NCBI GenBank assembly: GCA_030549495.1
Contig: JAUIRK010000945.1
Coordinates: 1,199,501 to 1,263,500, forward strand
Direction: 5' to 3'
Length of the DNA stretch: 64,000 nt
Source of the DNA: Nectonema munidae
Lineage: Eukaryota; Nematomorpha; Nectonematoida; Nectonematidae
Shown: positions 35,301-50,300 of the stretch, one piece after another
Numbering within the stretch: position 1 is the first letter of the stretch
Layout: each line of letters begins with the position of its first letter
Made by a program: the position numbers and the translations under genes
Notes under the pieces: model-generated
Seen by the model: the letters and a program-made list of their open reading frames with translations, nothing else
Told to the model about the DNA's origin: nothing
The model's database searches: none

Positions 35301-38300
35301 CACTTTATCACCAATAAAGTGTCCAGTTTTTTCCATTTGTTACAAACTTTTTTCACCTTATCCCTCAAAAATATTGTTTATTCTCATTTCAGCAATAAAC
35401 GATGCAATTTCAAGGTGAAATGTCCCTTTTCTTTTAAAAACAAATTTAGCAATTCTCTCCTTTGAAAATATTCATCCTTTCTTTTCAAAACTATTGCTCG
35501 TTTTTGCTTTTTGAAGGAAGATTACTCTTATGCAACTATTAAAAAATATTTTAGTACCAAATTTGATAAAAGTTCTGTTGCGAAGGACAAATTGAAAAAA
35601 AGAAGAAGCTTACTTTCTGTGTATTCTTAGATATAGCAATTTTCTGAATTTCTTGCAGAAATGTGAAGGAATCGCCTTGTTTGATTTCGCTGCCGCTAAT
35701 CTGTGAAGAGTTTTCCAAATCCGCAAAGTATGCATTTAAAGAGTTGAGGGAGGCGTAACAGAAGTTCGTTTCGTCAAAAGTGTCGGGAGTTTTCAAGGAA
35801 CTGACTTCCATCAAAAATAAAAACATCAGCCTCGCCACGGTCGAAAAAGGAGATGTTCTTTCTGCGCCTAAATTTTCTGAGAAGAAAAAAAGTCATAATA
35901 TTAGCTATTCTCCGCTGAGAGGATGTAGTACTCCTCTGATACATACATATACATTTTTTGACATTCCTGACACAATCTTTCCTATTCGTTTGTATTAATA
36001 CGCGTTTGACAGGAAAAAGATCTAGGCATGCATGCTGACAGTAGACACCCACACAATGAAATAAGTGGATTGGATTTATTCATAAAGAAAAATATGTCGT
36101 GGGATACTTTTTAGGGAGAAAAACAAACTGTGGAGAGTATGCCTAACAATGTGAACAGAAGATAGGATGCTGAATTATAATTTCAAACCCTAGAGCTGGT
36201 AGTAATCATACATACACAAAGCCATATGAACACTTGAAAATAATAATAATTAGTTACTTTTTTCTCAAAATTACAACACAAAAGGAATGTAGTAGCTTTA
36301 ATAAATATAGATTCTTTTGATGCTATTAGAGCCATGTAAAAATTTATAAATAAAATTTGTAAAATTTAAATTCAACTACAAGTTTTTTTTAGTTGAGAAT
36401 TATCTTAAACATGGGTCGAGTAGGAAGCATGGATAAAATTGCCACTACAAGATGTCAGATAATAATATGGTTAAAAAAATGAAGGAAGCATCATCTACAA
36501 TTTCTTAATTGATTAAAAATTCACGACAGAAAAAGGTGTAATATTACAATTTTGGCGCGTAAAAAAATTGTAAAATCTATAGTTATGAATAGAGCAATTT
36601 TTTGACCTATCGTCTTGAAATTTTTGACTTTTACGAAAAAATGGTGACCTATCTTTTAAGAGTTCAATTTGAACTCAAAACCTACTTTAATCCTTTCTTG
36701 ACCAGAAAAATCATACGATAAAGCAGCAGAAAAAGCTGACGAGAAAATGAAAAAGCAGACGAAGGTAAATTTTTTTTTGAATAAATGCAATACTTTTTTA
36801 ATGATTTCATTGGAAAGGGTAGAAAAAAATGATAAAAAAAGATGTATTATGATAAAAAAAAAAATTTTTTTTTATGATAAATAAAAAATATTATGATAAA
36901 ATAAAAAATATTTAAATATATTAGTAGGCAAAAAAATTCTATCTTTAGTTAACAACTTTTTAAATAGCGAAAAAGATTGCTCCACAGCAACATATGTTGA
37001 CTGGAAGTTATGTAAAAGTAAATATGTCGAGGTTGCGATTTCAGGATTTTTGAACTCCATTATTTTTTCAATCATTTTTTCTCATTCTTGACTTAAATTT
37101 CGCATTCATCTTCTTCAGAATTTAAGTTACCATAACTTTCATAGACATTTTTTATAGAATCGTGGACAAAGTTTTTTCAACTATGTCACATATTTTATAG
37201 AATAACACTTCTTTATATGGTAGAGGTGTACCACTAAGTTTTCATTTTTAAATGCTTTAAGAACTCTTTTAACCATTAAGCCTTTTCACTACCTTGAATA
37301 GATTCAAGAATTTTTTAACACTTCAGGTAAATTATCGCTGTAATAGATGGCCGCTTTCAACATGGTGGGCTGCCAATATTTTTTTTAATTTTTATTTCTC
37401 ACGATCATTTAGGTTGTTAACTCGTCAACTTCTTTGTAAAACAGCCCAATTTTCATGGCACAGTTGTGCATTAAATGAGGGAAACAGGTGATATGAAGGA
37501 GGTTTCCATAAAGCAACTGCAATGTTTTTGCTGCAGAGAAAAACTGTAGGAAGCCGCATCCGATCTGATAAGAATAAAGAGAAGCTTTCTCCTTCAACTT
37601 CAAACTCTTTTAAAGCATCCCTTTTTTTGATTGATGAAGTGTTTTTTGGGAGTTGGAATGCTGTTCCAAAGCAGCAATACATTGAACCACCGGAGTTTTT
37701 TGAGCAACCTCTATATCACCAATTAAAATATTGGACAAAATATTTGATGCTATCTCAGTTTCATCAACCATTTAAAAAAACTTTTTTATCTTCCAAAAAA
37801 CTTTTAATTTCCAATTTTTTCAACTGCCTATCATCCACCATTTTCCGACACTGAGAAATAGAAGATAGCGAAAATCCCATACTAGAAAATAAGTCAATGG
37901 TGCTTCGGCGACAATGGGATGTTAGCTTCTAAAAATGACTTGACTATCATTTTTGAAAAGTTTTTGTTTGAAGCTTCCATGAAGTGATTCAAACTTGTAA
38001 AACAGATTGTTTTAACGTGCTTCTAAAAATGACTTGACTATCATTTTTGAAAAGTTTTTGTGTGAAGCTTCCATGAAGTGATTCAAACTTGTAAAACAAA
38101 TTCTTTTAACGTGCTTCTAAAAATGACTTGACTATCATTTTTGAAAAGTTTTTGTTTGAAGCTTCCATGAAGTGATTCAAACTTGTAAAACAAATTCTTT
38201 TAACGTGCTTCTAAAAATGACTTGACTATCATTTTTGAAAAGTTTTTGTTTGAAGCTTCCATGAAGTGATTCAAACTTGTAAAACAAATTCTTTTAACGT

Positions 38301-41300
38301 GCTTCTAAAAATGACTTGACTATCATTTTTGAAAAGTTTTTGTTTGAAGCTTCCATGAAGTGATTCAAACTTGTAAAACAAATTCTTTTAACGTGCTTCT
38401 AAAAATGACTTGACTATCATTTTTGAAAAGTTTTGTTTGAAGCTTCCATGAAGTGATTCAAACTTGTAAAACAAATTCTTTTAACGTGCTTCTAAAAATG
38501 ACTTGATTATCATTTTTAAAAAGTTTTTGTTTGAAGCTTCCATGAAGTGATTCAAACTTGTAAAACAAATTCTTTTAACGTGCTTCTAAAAATGACTTGA
38601 CTATCATTTTTGAAAAGTTTTTGTTTGAAGCTTCCATGAAGTGATTCAAACTTGTAAAACAAATTCTTTTAACGTGCTTCTAAAAATGACTTGACTATCA
38701 TTTTTGAAAAGTTTTTGTGTGAAGCTTCCATGAAGTGATTCAAACTTGTAAAACAAATTCTTTTAACGTGCTTCTAAAAATGACTTGACTATCATTTTTG
38801 AAAAGTTTTTGTTTGAAGCTTCCATGAAGTGATTCAAACTTGTAAAACAAATTCTTTTAACGTGCTTCTAAAAATGACTTGACTATCATTTTTGAAAAGT
38901 TTTTGTTTGAAGCTTCCATGAAGTGATTCAAACTTGTAAAACAAATTCTTTTAACGTGCTTCTAAAAATGACTTGACTATCATTTTTGAAAAGTTTTTGT
39001 TTGAAGCTTCCATGAAGTGATTCAAACTTGTAAAACAAATTCTTTTAACGTGCTTCTAAAAATGACTTGACTATCATTTTTGAAAAGTTTTGTTTGAAGC
39101 TTCCATGAAGTGATTCAAACTTGTAAAACAAATTCTTTTAACGTGCTTCTAAAAATGACTTGACTATCATTTTTGAAAAGTTTTTGTTTGAAGCTTCCAT
39201 GATTGGATTCAAAATTGTAAAACAAATTCTTTTAACGTGCTTCTAAAAATGACTTGACTATCATTTTTGAAAAGTTTTTGTTTGAAGCTTCCATGAAGTG
39301 ATTCAAACTTGTAAAACAAATTCTTTTAACGTGCTTCTAAAAATGACTTGATTATCATTTTTAAAAAGTTTTTGTTTGAAGCTTCCATGAAGTGATTCAA
39401 ACTTGTAAAACAAATTCTTTTAACGTGCTTCTAAAAATGACTTGACTATCATTTTTGAAATGTTTTTGTTTGAGGCTTCCATGAAGTGATTCAAACTTGT
39501 AAAACAAATTCTTTTAACGTGCTTCTAAAAATGACTTGATTATCATTTTTAAAAAGTTTTTGTTTGAAGCTTCCATGAAGTGATTCAAACTTGTAAAACA
39601 AATTCTTTTAACGTGCTTCTAAAAATGACTTGACTATCATTTTTGAAAAGTTTTTGTTTGAAGCTTCCATGAAGTGATTCAAACTTGTAAAACAAATTCT
39701 TTTAACGTGCTTCTAAAAATGACTTGACTATCATTTTTGAAAAGTTTTTGTTTGAAGCTTCCATGAAGTGATTCAAACTTGTAAAACAAATTCTTTTAAC
39801 GTGCTTCTAAAAATGACTTGATTATCATTTTTAAAAAGTTTTTGTTTGAAGCTTCCATGAAGTGATTCAAACTTGTAAAAAAAATTCTTTTAACGTGCTT
39901 CTAAAAATGACTTGACTATCATTTTTGAAATGTTTTTGTTGTAACTAATTTTGCAGAATCGTAGTAAATTCATTTGGATATGCATCAACAAATACGTGTA
40001 CCTTTGCTTTTGAACTTTTTGAAGTTGTAGGCATTTTACTAAAAGGTGTTTAACTTGTTTGCTCTGAATAAAAATAAAAAAGTCAAATAATAATAATAAT
40101 AATAATTTAGAAGATTCGTTTCCAAAATACCAAGGACTAAAATTTAAAGATGAATTGAAGTAAATTTAAAAAAAGTTGAATTGATTGCTGAGGAGTCAAA
40201 GTTTAAATCAAAAACGCACACTCCGACTCCTTCAATTTTAATGACGCCCTCTCCGTTTACCAATAGACAATGAAAAGACACTTTAATTTTAAAACCTTGT
40301 CTAATTCAACTTAGACAGAAGAAAATTGCACAAAAGAAGGAAGAAATTGGATATTACGCAAAAACATTAAAATGCATTATACAAATTTAAAAAAATTCAA
40401 CTCCAAAACATCAATTTTTTTATATACATTTCGAACTAGTCTTAGAAATGACTTTTCTATAAACTATGTGATTGCTCACTTTATTTCTAGCATAGAATAA
40501 TAAAGGTAGATTAAAGTAATCCTTCTGTCTCAAAAAATGTGTATAAAAAAGGCTATGAAAAATTTTTCAGTAGGGTACTTTTTAAAAAAAATATGATAGA
40601 TTCTGAGTTTGTCTTTATGTATTTCATTACCATTAGCTTGTATGATAAAGGATCAAAAATTTCAAGAAAAAAAAAATTAAAAAAAAACACAGATGGTCAT
40701 AAACAAGAATGGAATTATTTAAAGTTAGCAAATTAAAAAATTGTTTCAGTAAATTTCGACTTTTTTGACCGAATAAATTTTTTTTTTGACTTTATTGGCG
40801 TAAAAAAAATTGAAAACAGTGAAATAAAAAAGCACAAAAAGTCTTGGAAAATATGTCTATCTTTTTGAATTTTTTTTTTGAAATTTTGACTTATAAAATA
40901 TTAAACTATGTTAATATATATTTATTATTAAAATATAATATAAATTATATTATTAATATAATTATAATATATTTATTATATTATGTTTAAAGTTATAAAC
41001 ATATAATGGTGTCATTTAAAAGGTATATCCGAAGTAAAATACAAAGTGGTCTCGATAACTAACTCAAGGTATTGGGTTCAATCCCGCATCAAACCTACTT
41101 TCCTCATACTTCGATACAAGCGGCGCAAGTCATAAACTGAATAGCAATAAGATTTTTAATCTGATTCAGAAAACGAAACAAATATAAGACCATTTAAATT
41201 TAGATGATCAGTTCTAGAAACCTATGGCAAACTTCAAAAATAACCCGGAATAATTAAGTTTTTTTGATAAATTGATTTTAAATATTGTCAAATATAATAA

Positions 41301-44300
41301 TTACCGATTACAGCTTCCATTTCAAAAAAGGGATGTTGAATTATGAGAGGTGGAGAAACATTTTCGGATTTTTCTACTTTTCCGTTTTCAATTGCCGGGT
41401 ATGCGAATTCAGGATGAGATTTCAAGGAGCCAAACGAATCACAACTCATCTTCTCTTCCAGAGCTTGCAAACTCTTCAAAACACCTTCACTTGAAATCAA
41501 ACTAAATATGCATCATTTAAATGAAGAAAGAAACTTTAAACAATTTCAGATGACAGATACTTCCTGAAAAGAAGAAAGAGGATGGTGCAGTCATTCTGAC
41601 TTGGTTCGTGGGAAGCATGCAGAAGCCGCTTCAAAAGAAAATCGAGAGAAAGGACGGGGGAGGGGGTGGAGAAATCTTTTGATGCATTTGTTAAATTGAC
41701 GTCATCACCCTCCACAGAAATGGGATGCGTGATGGAGAAAAGGGAGAAGTAAGCGTGAAGGATGTATTCGTCAAGAATGCCTAAACAACGTTTTTGTTGT
41801 CATGCTATGCTTCGCGCAACTGTGTATATAAATATTCTCCCAAATGAAGATTCACGGGATATGCCAAAAAATATATTGAACACTCTTCTCCCACTTATAA
41901 ATGACATTTTCTTTTCTCATTCGCCTTTTTATTAAAGATATAAAAATTTAGGAAATAATGATTGATTTCCCATTTCAGTATTATAAATATGTTTCATATA
42001 TTTGCAGTATTATATGTTTCATAGTACGCAACAACATAAGGATTGCAATAAGGGTTCCATAGAAAGCGGCTAAGATTCGCACCTAAGCATTGAATAAGCT
42101 AGTTTTTCATCTTCTAGCATCAATAATGTATAATGAGGAGCACGTTTTAGATTTCCAGCTAAGAAACGTTTTTAACAGCTTAGATAGACGAAATGAAAAT
42201 TTTATAACGCATATTAGTAAAAAGAAAATGCATGCTCTCATTCAATGTACTCCAGCAAAAATACCATTTTTAGGCCTCCTTCTTAAATAATTAACTAAAA
42301 GTGGAACAAAACTAAACAAGATTTTGAGCAGAAGTTTCTAAAAGTTTGCGAAAAATACTTTTCAAAAAAGTATTTTCAAATTTTTAAATTGTTCGAGAAC
42401 GAAATAATAAGAATTCAGGGAGCATTTGGGCTACTTTCTCCCAAGCAATAAAGTCGGAGATCCGGGACCTACATGATTTTAACAGAGCTAAAATTGGCAC
42501 TTGTCAAGCTCTTTTTTTTTGTAGCTTGAGTTAAAAAAAAACAAAGGTGAGTTAAAGAATAAGTGTCTGTTGCTGTTCATTGGCGGGCATGTGACGCGGT
42601 ACCCCTCAATTATCGCAGGAAGCTTTGCAAAGATTACAAAGGTTTCAAATTTTTTAATAAAAATTTTGATGACTTTTAAGTTTCTGAGAAATCAGAGATT
42701 TTTATTCTTCTGAAAAAAAATGTGAAACGCCATTTTTTATGTTTTCCTGAGTGACTCTCGCAGTTTACTTTTACCCAAATTTAAAGGGTCATCTTCAGAA
42801 GCAAATCTATAGTGGAAAAAAGTAACTTTACTTGTATAGATAGATATTCATTGAAAAGGAATTAATTATAAAGATCAAAAAATTATCAGACACTAAAAAC
42901 GATGAATATAGAAGCTAACTTTATTCATGAAGAATTAAACATTTTAATTTTACTGAGAGAAAGGGTAGCGCAATTGCAAAAAACTTTCAGCCAATCAATG
43001 AGCGAGTAGTATTTTACTGTCAATCAAAATTTTCCTCCAACCATCATAGTTAACTAAACGTTTGTAACTTTTTTTCTTTTCTGCCTGCATAAATACTTTT
43101 GCCTATGGTGTGTCGTCGTTTACACTGTCAATGAATTCTATAACAAGATTCCTTCTAATAAGTTTTAGTAACGATGCCTAGCTATAGTTATACAAAAACT
43201 AACACACGCCAAAACTAATATTACATGTTAACACAACACAACACAATCTGATAAAACGCTATATATTATCACAAATATTTTTTAAGGATATCCAAAAAGA
43301 TAATAAGAACTAAAAATTTTGTATGCTGGTGTGAAAGATTATATCAAATAAGAGCGCTATTTTGGATAAAAAACAGCCATATGAGGTTTTGAGCGGCACA
43401 TTTGATCACTCCTTCTTTGTGATATAAATGATTGGGCTTTTGATAAACAGCTAATCGTCGACAATTTAACAGCTTGTAAACGAGTTTTTTTTAATTTTAA
43501 AGACATCTAAATTAATAGATTGAAGTTCTTTGAATAAATTTACTTTTTATTTAAATCATTTCTTTATTTGTTCTTTTAATGTATCAATAAAAGAAAAAAT
43601 TAGCCAATAATAATTAGTTATTTTTTAATCCACTTCTTGAAAACTAATCCTCTGTTATCTTTTATAATGATTTTTCTATTGAATTTAAGAGAGACAATTT
43701 AAAATTTTTGGGACAATCATCGCTCAAAACATCCCATTTTTCAAATAAAAAAAAATAATTTCACATAGGGTATAGATTTCTGGATAATTTAATGAAATTG
43801 TAAAGTATGCGTATAATTGATAAATAAAATAAACAATTAATTAAAATATTACATTTTTTCAATAAATAATTTTATATCATAGATATTTTGACGTATAATG
43901 TAATAAAATTTAAAAATGTTCGCATTCTGGAATCAAAGAAAAATTGAACTTTTTGGTTAAAAAAAGTTAGATGGTTAAACCTTCAAGATTGTTCTGTAGC
44001 GTGTAATATTCAATATACAATAGAACGTGGGGTGTCATAAGTAACACAGGATATCTGTGGAGATGGTACGAATTTTTTGGCGGCAAGAAAATTGGGATAT
44101 GCAAGTTGAAAGTCTACTAGTTACTCAGAAAACCCAAAAAAGAAGGAAAAATAAAGCAGTTCAAAAAATATATTAATCACAAACTTTAAAATAGGGGTAG
44201 ATTCCAACTTTGAAAAAAATGAACTGTATCGATTGACTTTTCAAAGCAAATCTTTAAAAAAATTAAGGAGATAGCGTTTTACTTTTGCAAGCACCAAAAA

Positions 44301-47300
44301 AATGTTGGAAAAAGATTTCAACCAAAATCTTGATGATATTTGGGATGAAGAGATCTTTCCAAATGGAAGTGACAAAGATCTTTGCTTCGGATGCCAGCTG
44401 TGCATCAGTGGCAGAAGAGAGAGCTTTGAGATGCATGGACCAGCTGCTGACAGCATTGATACACGACTTCAGGTAGAGTTTGGTGTGGAGAAGAAGAATA
44501 CAGCTTAGCTGATTCCCTTGCTGAAGCACGCATTTGATCTATATCATCAGGAATAATAGTGTGACGATTTGTGAAGTATATAAGAAATTTTTATACGGCT
44601 TAAAATTAACTGATTATTATTAACCAGTGAATAAGGACACCCAATTTACGATAAAAAAAACGTAACTCACAGGTTAATTTAACTAGCAAAACCTTTAACA
44701 TTAAAAAGCATAAATACTTTTAAAGTATTATACAATGATGACTTGTGTGATTATCTCTGCAAAACCTCACCTCCATGCTCTGCTTGCTATTGATTCTTGT
44801 TTCCTATATCAATGGACCAAAATGGACCCTGGTTAATCGATCGGTTAAAGGTAGTCAATGAATTAAGCGCTAAACGAAAACACATTTTATTGCCATCACT
44901 AGACTGCGTATACCCGATGCTGGGATTCGCATTGATCAAGGCATCCCATTTTTACACAAACTTTGATTCTGATTCTTTGACATTGAAAGCATATATTTTA
45001 TAGCTCACTTGTCTTTATCTTCTACATCAGTGGTTCCAAAAATGACTCAAATAGGCGTAATGAATAAATACTTATATTTTTTCATGTAACCAAATTTGAA
45101 TCTTTAGTGAATTTATAGTGATTTTTTTCATGTAACCAAATTTGAATCTATAGTGAATTTAGTTGTTTTGGTTTTAGGAGATGTAACAACTATTCCGTTT
45201 ATCCAAGCAAAATGACTTAATGAAGTTAATATTTAGTTTTAAATATACTATTAACTTTTCAAGGCTATAATTAGAAAGTTTTAATATATCTTTGCACTGA
45301 AAAAATACGTTTGTTTAACTTTAAAAATAATTAATTTACAAAACAATTAATAAAAAAAACAAATTCTTTCAAATTTATATATTATTTCACTTTTCTACTT
45401 TAATACATTTTATTTTCAATATCAAAGTTCAAATATATATATCCTTCTACTAAAAAAAAAGATTAAGTTTGTTTAAGTCTAAAAGAATTATCCGAAAAAT
45501 ATGGTTCTCTTTTCAACGAAATATCTTTGTCAAACAGAACTTTTAACAATTATTACGCTAAAAATCTCGGAAGGAAATCCATTGCAAGTTCTCATCTTTA
45601 AAGCATAGATTCAAGGTTGTGTATAAAGTTAAGTGATTTTAGTGCAAAAAATAATAAAGCTAAAAAAATATACAAATAAAATTGATAAATCTTGGCATAA
45701 AAATGACGGACATTTATTATTCAAGTAAAAATCAGCGTGCTATTTCCTTTAATAAACGGGGTGAAGATGGGAAAAGTTTGGGAACCACGGGGTAAATAGC
45801 CGCGTTTTTTACAGTCAAAAACATGGCTTTATGTATAGATACTAGTTGGCTGAAACCTTTGTCTTTCATTCCATTCTATTTTTAGTAGACAATAAAGGAT
45901 CATGGATCCAATTAAAGAATTTGGGTAATTAGTATCATAATATTAATTACACAGAAACTATATGTTCTAAAATTTTGGCCAAAATATGAGCTGACCGTTG
46001 TGTATTCAAGCGGGGACATTTGGCCCTTCCAGTTAGAAACAGTTATTTTTGTACATCATCATCATCATTGTGCCATGTCCATTTGGACGTGGGCAACCAT
46101 GGAGCGTCAAGTTGTTCGATCTTTCATCATCCTTCTCATCTCCATTGTGTTGCAACTCTTTCCCAAAGCTTCTTTGAGCCCATCGATAAATTTCTTGCGT
46201 GGTCTTCCTCTTCTTCCTTCCATCATTCCGTATGTACAAAGGCTTTCTTTTAATATGGGCAGCAAAGGTTAGCTGCCTTCTGTATATCATATTCAAGAGT
46301 TTTCTTTTGGTTTCAACTTTTTTTTGTGCATACATATATATATTAGAAATTAGCGCCGGCGGCCTGGGGGTTAGACATCAGGGATCTCATTCCAAAGGTC
46401 TCGGGTTCGATTCCCAATGTACCCAAAATGGAATTTCTTGTTTAACCCATTAAGTACCATAGAAATTAGACGATATTTAAAAAAACGCAGACGATTTATA
46501 TTCAAAGTCATTGAAAAAAGCAGACGAAGATGAAATTACTTATGTTCCCAAATGGGAACATTGGGACTTAATGGGTTAATCTGAGGCCATCCGGTTGACG
46601 TCAGGAAGGGCATCCGGTCAAGAAATGCACCATGGTCTAAATAAAAAAGTCCTACAAATTTGTGTCCCGGGTTCGATTTTGCATTGGCACATACCAAAAT
46701 TTCCAATTATGGAAGATTATTTTACTCTTCGTTTGGATGAAAAAGATATGATAAAAATAAAACATGTGTGCTTAGATTGAACTTAAAATGAGGGACATGA
46801 TGTCATCGAGAGATTTTTGAGAGTGAGATGTTTTTGGGGTGAGAAAGTTAAAAAATACTTCTATAACATTTTTCAAGATAAGAGAGGAAATGAGATGAAA
46901 AGAGGCATTTGAGGCGTCAGGATTTGGTTTCGTGTTCAAGGAGGACGACCCATCATACAAAAAGGATACAACCTTCATGACATTCGTGTTCAATCGGAGA
47001 TCCATCAAAAATTGTTCACTTTGAAAACAACTCTTGAAACATAAAGAAATGGGTGAGAGAGATAAAATAAATATTGGAATAAATAGAAAAAAGGATCTCT
47101 GACAAACCATCCAAAACTAACTAATGGAAGACGAAGTAACAGAAAATGCATCACTTCCATAAGAATTTTTTTGGAAATTCAATGAAAAAGAGAAGAAAAC
47201 TATTGATTTATTATTATTATTATTGAAAATTGGTTCATAAAAATGGTATCGATTTTTGAAAAATTAATTTCTCTCAAGTTAGGAACTCAAATGAGACATT

Positions 47301-50300
47301 TCAAATAAAAATTCATTCGTTATAAGAAGCTGTTTTTCAAAAAATGACATTTTATTTCAAACTAGTACTACTATTTCCCATTCTTTTGCGCACTTCCACG
47401 CATTAAAGAAAAAACAGAACAAAACTATGAAACCTTTTGCAATTGCTTTCAATTGAACTCATTGAATTCATATATGATTGAATATCAATATATTGAATAT
47501 TGATCACACATATATTTGTTGTAGTAGTAGTAATTGTAACAGATTCAAAGTGAAGCAATTACTTCTCCAACACCGCATCCCATCTCTGGCTAAAGAAAGA
47601 AAAAACTAAAAAAACTTTCTTAATTCGGTCAGTTATTCAAATTTGTCTGAACATATGTGTCGCAAAAGTTGAATCAATTTTTCTAAATTGGCTGGCTATT
47701 AGCATAAGTAAACATACTTAAAATATTAAAATATATGCCATTCATTTTCTTCTTAGAAAACAAAAATAAATTACTCCCATATGTTGCAAAAGCTTTTATA
47801 AATATACGAAGAAATATAAATTGTAAAAATTGGGTAAGGAATTTTTATGCACAAGACATTGTATCAATTTTGGGTGCAAACAGTCGACTTGTGTACGAAA
47901 AATGCTGGTAAAAAATCTTTTAAAACATTATGAAAGAGAGTGTTGGTAAAGTTTCCACATGTAGACTTTGCCACAAGAACATTTAGAAGGAATAAAATTT
48001 GTCCATGAAAAACAGTTTTCATTCATCGTTTTTAATGTCATAACAATCGGACTAACCAAGTCAATACTTAATTAACTCAACGATTTTCAAACAACGTGTT
48101 TCCAAGCCAGTTGATTCGGGCTTCACTGATCAGAATCATTGATATAGTATGAACAAAATGTGTATCTATTTTTCCAGATTTATTTAAATTCACTACTTTG
48201 GAAAGTCTTTTTTGCACAGTCTCAGCTTTGTCGCGGTAAACTCTGAGATTTTTTTTTCCAAAAAATGCTTTTATATATGATAATTTTTAGACAAAAATTT
48301 AATTAATTAAAATTTTTTATACTGTATTTGCATATTTTATACCGTTTGGTGAAAAAAATCTTATTTTTATTACAAATTTTTTTTTAATAAATCACGTTTA
48401 TACTGCATAAAATTGTATTAAGTTAAAAGCATTAACACTTCACCAAACAACATTTGACAACTTAATAATTTAGAAAGGTTTTTGTGTTAGGGTTTTTTGA
48501 GTGTAAAAAAAATTGATATTATTGGCTTTTATTGAAGTTAGATTTTAAAAAAAGTGATAACAAAAAAATCATCTCACACTTTTTATCATGATATTCATTT
48601 CTGTTTAATTTCGGAAGACTTTTTTAAGATGTGGCTAAGAAATAGAGTTTTTCATTTTTGCGAGACATGATTTTTTTTCAAGAAAATGATTATATTTAAA
48701 CTCACTTAGCATCTATATAGAAATATAGCTGGTCCCGTGAGCTCGACACATTTGATTATTATTGGTAGAATGTATGTTTTTCTCTTCGCTTGAAACATAG
48801 GATGATTGATAAGGATACATTCTTTATGGAAGAGAAATAATGAAAATCAAACTTCGAAGCAACCACGCGACAGTTCAGTATAGAAGACTCGTTTTAAGAA
48901 GTATGGTTATGTACACACAAACCAAAAAAAAATATAAAAAAAAATAAAAAAAATATTAAAAAAAATATAAAAAAAATATAAAAAAAATATATACTTATTT
49001 ACAAAATTGGCAATTTTTTAAAAGTTAGCATTTTTAAATCACTTTTTGACAGGTGTTGATCGATTTTCAAACGAAATAAGGATCACAATTCAGTCATGTT
49101 CTAAACACCCATAGATGCAGTGCATTTTAAACTTTTCAAATACACTTCTAAGCTTGTTCTATGTCTTCTTAAAATTAATATTAACTCTAAAAAAACTTAC
49201 TTAAAAAATTGTCCATTAAATGTAAGGATGAATTTTGTTGAAGATAAATAAAGACACATTGAAAAAAAATGAAAAAAATAAGCTTGATTGAAGCGGATAT
49301 AATTTAAAAGAAATTTTAGGATAGTTTTTGAAATTTCAAGAATGTTGTTTATAATATTTAAAACGCCATAAACTTTTAAATATTTACTCATGAATCCTTC
49401 ATTTGACGCTAAATCAAGAATTGCTTCAGAAATATTATTAGAAAAAGAGAGAAAGGAGAATTTTATTGAAAATGTAAATAGGATATAAAAGAAAAGATTT
49501 AAAAGGCAAACATTTTGAATAGTTGGGGAAAAATTTGATATATAAAAAAATATATATATTCTTAATGAAATAACAACGGCACGTGTTGCCATTATAAACA
49601 TTAGAATTTAAATATTCAATCTTATAAAACACCAAAATAAAATGGTATATACTTAAATCCGTCAATTAACCCATCTGGTCGTTCGAAAGCTAAGATCTCT
49701 AATAAAAACGGAATATCCAATGGTATATCTAAAGTTATTTTTATTTTTTTTTAGTTATCGGTATTGCATCCAAGAGAAGAATCATCTTTCATAACTCATG
49801 ATTGAGAATCGAACCTAGAACATCTGGATCGAGAACTACGCTTCGACCACCATGCCATCTGTCGACAATGAAGGTTTATGATGGGCTTAAGCAAAACTGC
49901 TTCAATAAAAACACATTATGCTTCTATTTATATATTTTTTTTTCCTATGCTTCCTTTTGCTTGAAATGCTTTCAGAAATCATAGTCAAAAAGATATAAAA
50001 AATAAGGAAAGCATTACGATGGAAGTGCGAGAAACATCTTCAAGATAAGTGAGAAAGGAAGAGTTGTGGAATTCTTGTTGAAGCGTTATTTGATTCATCT
50101 TCAAAAAAGTGCTTGGAAATGTTTCCAAGTAATCAAGTTGTTCACAAAATGGCAGAGATTTCAAATTAGAAAGGGTATCCAAGAAAGGTTTTGGCGAAGA
50201 GATGAAATCTGCACTACATAAAAAGTCTAAAAAAAATTAATCAGGCGGATGAATTAGCAATGGAATGCCACTTTCCAGAAAACGTTGAAAGGAATAGATC

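Noticed and set aside
35774-36052. Alternative minus frame FFDRGEADVFIFDGS
   Set aside because: It stops inside exon 35867-35614 and does not join the next exon, whereas the chosen frame does.
37522-37854. + strand 110-codon frame
   Set aside because: It lies antisense to the hAT transposase pseudogene and has no motif.
37925-39940. CRISPR-like regular array
   Set aside because: The whole 94-bp unit repeats, with no unique spacers, in a eukaryotic intron.
44241-44529. Listerin exon
   Set aside because: Exons 47030-46783 and 41780-41561 join directly in phase (1 then 2), leaving no place for it.
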